From the NCBI GenBank assembly GCA_030063045.1, contig JAQSEB010000001.1:5245295-5309294 (forward strand): DNA of 64,000 bases. The letters run 5' to 3'. The notes below the pieces were generated by a model. That model was not told where the DNA came from and made no database searches. It saw only the letters and a list, made by a program, of their open reading frames with translations. A program made the position numbers and the translations under genes. This document shows positions 63,501 to 64,000 of the stretch, one piece after another (the first letter of the stretch is position 1; each line of letters opens with the position of its first letter). The stretch comes from Pratylenchus scribneri. Its lineage: Eukaryota; Nematoda; Chromadorea; Rhabditida; Pratylenchidae.

Positions 63501-64000
63501 GGGAAAACTTAATTAAAATCTTTCGGGAAAACTTAATTAAAATCTTCGGAAAACTTAATTAAGAATCTTTCGGGAAAACTTAATTAAATCTTTCGGAAAA
63601 CTTAATTAAAATCTTTCGGGAAAACTTAATTAAAATCTTTCCGGGAAAACTTAATTAAAATCTTCGGGAAAACTTAATTAAAATCTTTCGGGAAAACTTA
63701 ATTAAAATCTTTCCGGGAAAACTTAATTAAAATCTTTCGGGAAAACTTAATTAAAATCTTTCCGGAAAACTTAATTAAAATCTTTCCGGAAAACTTAATT
63801 AAAATCTTTCGGAAAACTTAATTAAAATCTTTCCGGAAAACTTAATTAAAATCTTTCCGGAAAACTTAATTAAAATCTTTCCGGAAAACTTAATTAAAAT
63901 CTTTCCGGAAAACTTAATTAAAATCTTTCCGGAAAACTTAATTAAAATCTTTCCGGAAAACTTAATTAAAATCTTTCGGAAAACTTAAATTAGAAATCTT
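48507..64000 (+). repeat. Giant 24-bp satellite (CTTAATTAAAATCTTTCCGGAAAA)n
   Basis: About 640 tandem units run to the window end. The unit combines two palindromes, TTAATTAA and TTTCCGGAAA. The main variant is CGGG in place of CCGG. At 48.5-50 kb units are more diverse (AAATTTAATT, AAACGTAAAAATC, dropped TAAAAT). From about 50.4 to 57.77 kb they are nearly uniform 24-mers. From 57.77 kb on, many 23- and 25-bp units occur (TTTCGGAAAA, TTTCCGGGAAAA). Because 24 is divisible by 3, one frame stays open for 270 codons at 48,492-49,304 encoding NLIKIFPE repeats; this is judged a by-product. Confidence 0.98.
51973..57770 (+). repeat. 2,880-bp exact tandem duplication inside the satellite
   Basis: The pattern of CCGG and CGGG units at 51,973-54,890 recurs identically at 54,853-57,770, an offset of 2,880 bp (120 units). 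Rare markers confirm the offset: TTTCGAGAAAAC near 52,115 and 54,995, TTTCGGAAAAAC near 53,075 and 55,955, TTTCGCGAAAAC near 54,108 and 56,988. The match ends where indel-rich units begin. Confidence 0.9.

Noticed and set aside
48507..64000. CRISPR-like array
   Set aside because: Units are directly abutting 24-mers with no unique spacers, and the genome is eukaryotic.

Overview
The window is AT-rich nuclear DNA from a nematode. The evidence is a cluster of nematode-type serpentine (chemoreceptor-like) genes with a shared four-exon structure, secreted multi-domain galectin genes, CAP/SCP-type secreted protein genes, many short AT-rich introns, and dense small DNA transposons. No bacterial operon, rRNA or tRNA gene was seen. 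A clade IV (possibly parasitic) nematode is plausible, but the species cannot be fixed from sequence alone. Gene models were assembled by hand from GT/AG sites, phase and comparison of paralogues, so exon edges are predictions.

Layout. (1) 1-7.06 kb: first copy of a galectin block. It has a 19-bp minisatellite, then a secreted three-galectin-domain gene (A1, with frame breaks), then a two-galectin-domain module (B1). (2) 7.7-11.0 kb, minus strand: a complete six-exon HAD phosphatase of the LHPP/HDHD2 type. (3) 12.7-21.85 kb: second copy of the galectin block (19-bp array, A2 with 14 in-frame exons, B2, then a degenerate third relic), interrupted by a 1.2-kb hAT element and a 0.6-kb hAT-like element. 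(4) 22.4-30.8 kb: two tandem CAP-like secreted protein genes; a 1.37-kb foldback element lies in an intron of the second. (5) 32.75-48.4 kb: five tandem serpentine receptor genes (SR1-SR5). SR2 carries a premature stop, SR1 intron 1 carries a 1.25-kb hAT element, and a short LTR retrotransposon lies between SR1 and SR2. (6) 48.5 kb to the window end: more than 15 kb of a 24-bp satellite, starting inside the last intron of SR5, so the last SR5 exon is not in the window.

The genes are secreted or surface-type families (galectins, CAP proteins, receptors) that expand by local tandem duplication. The noteworthy non-genic signal is one repeat family. The core TTCCGGAAAGATTTAATTAA occurs as a 35-bp minisatellite in the galectin A1 intron, as a few decayed copies in A2 and the relic, and as the reverse complement in the giant 24-bp satellite. 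That satellite also contains an exact 2,880-bp segmental duplication, followed by a stretch rich in single-base indels.
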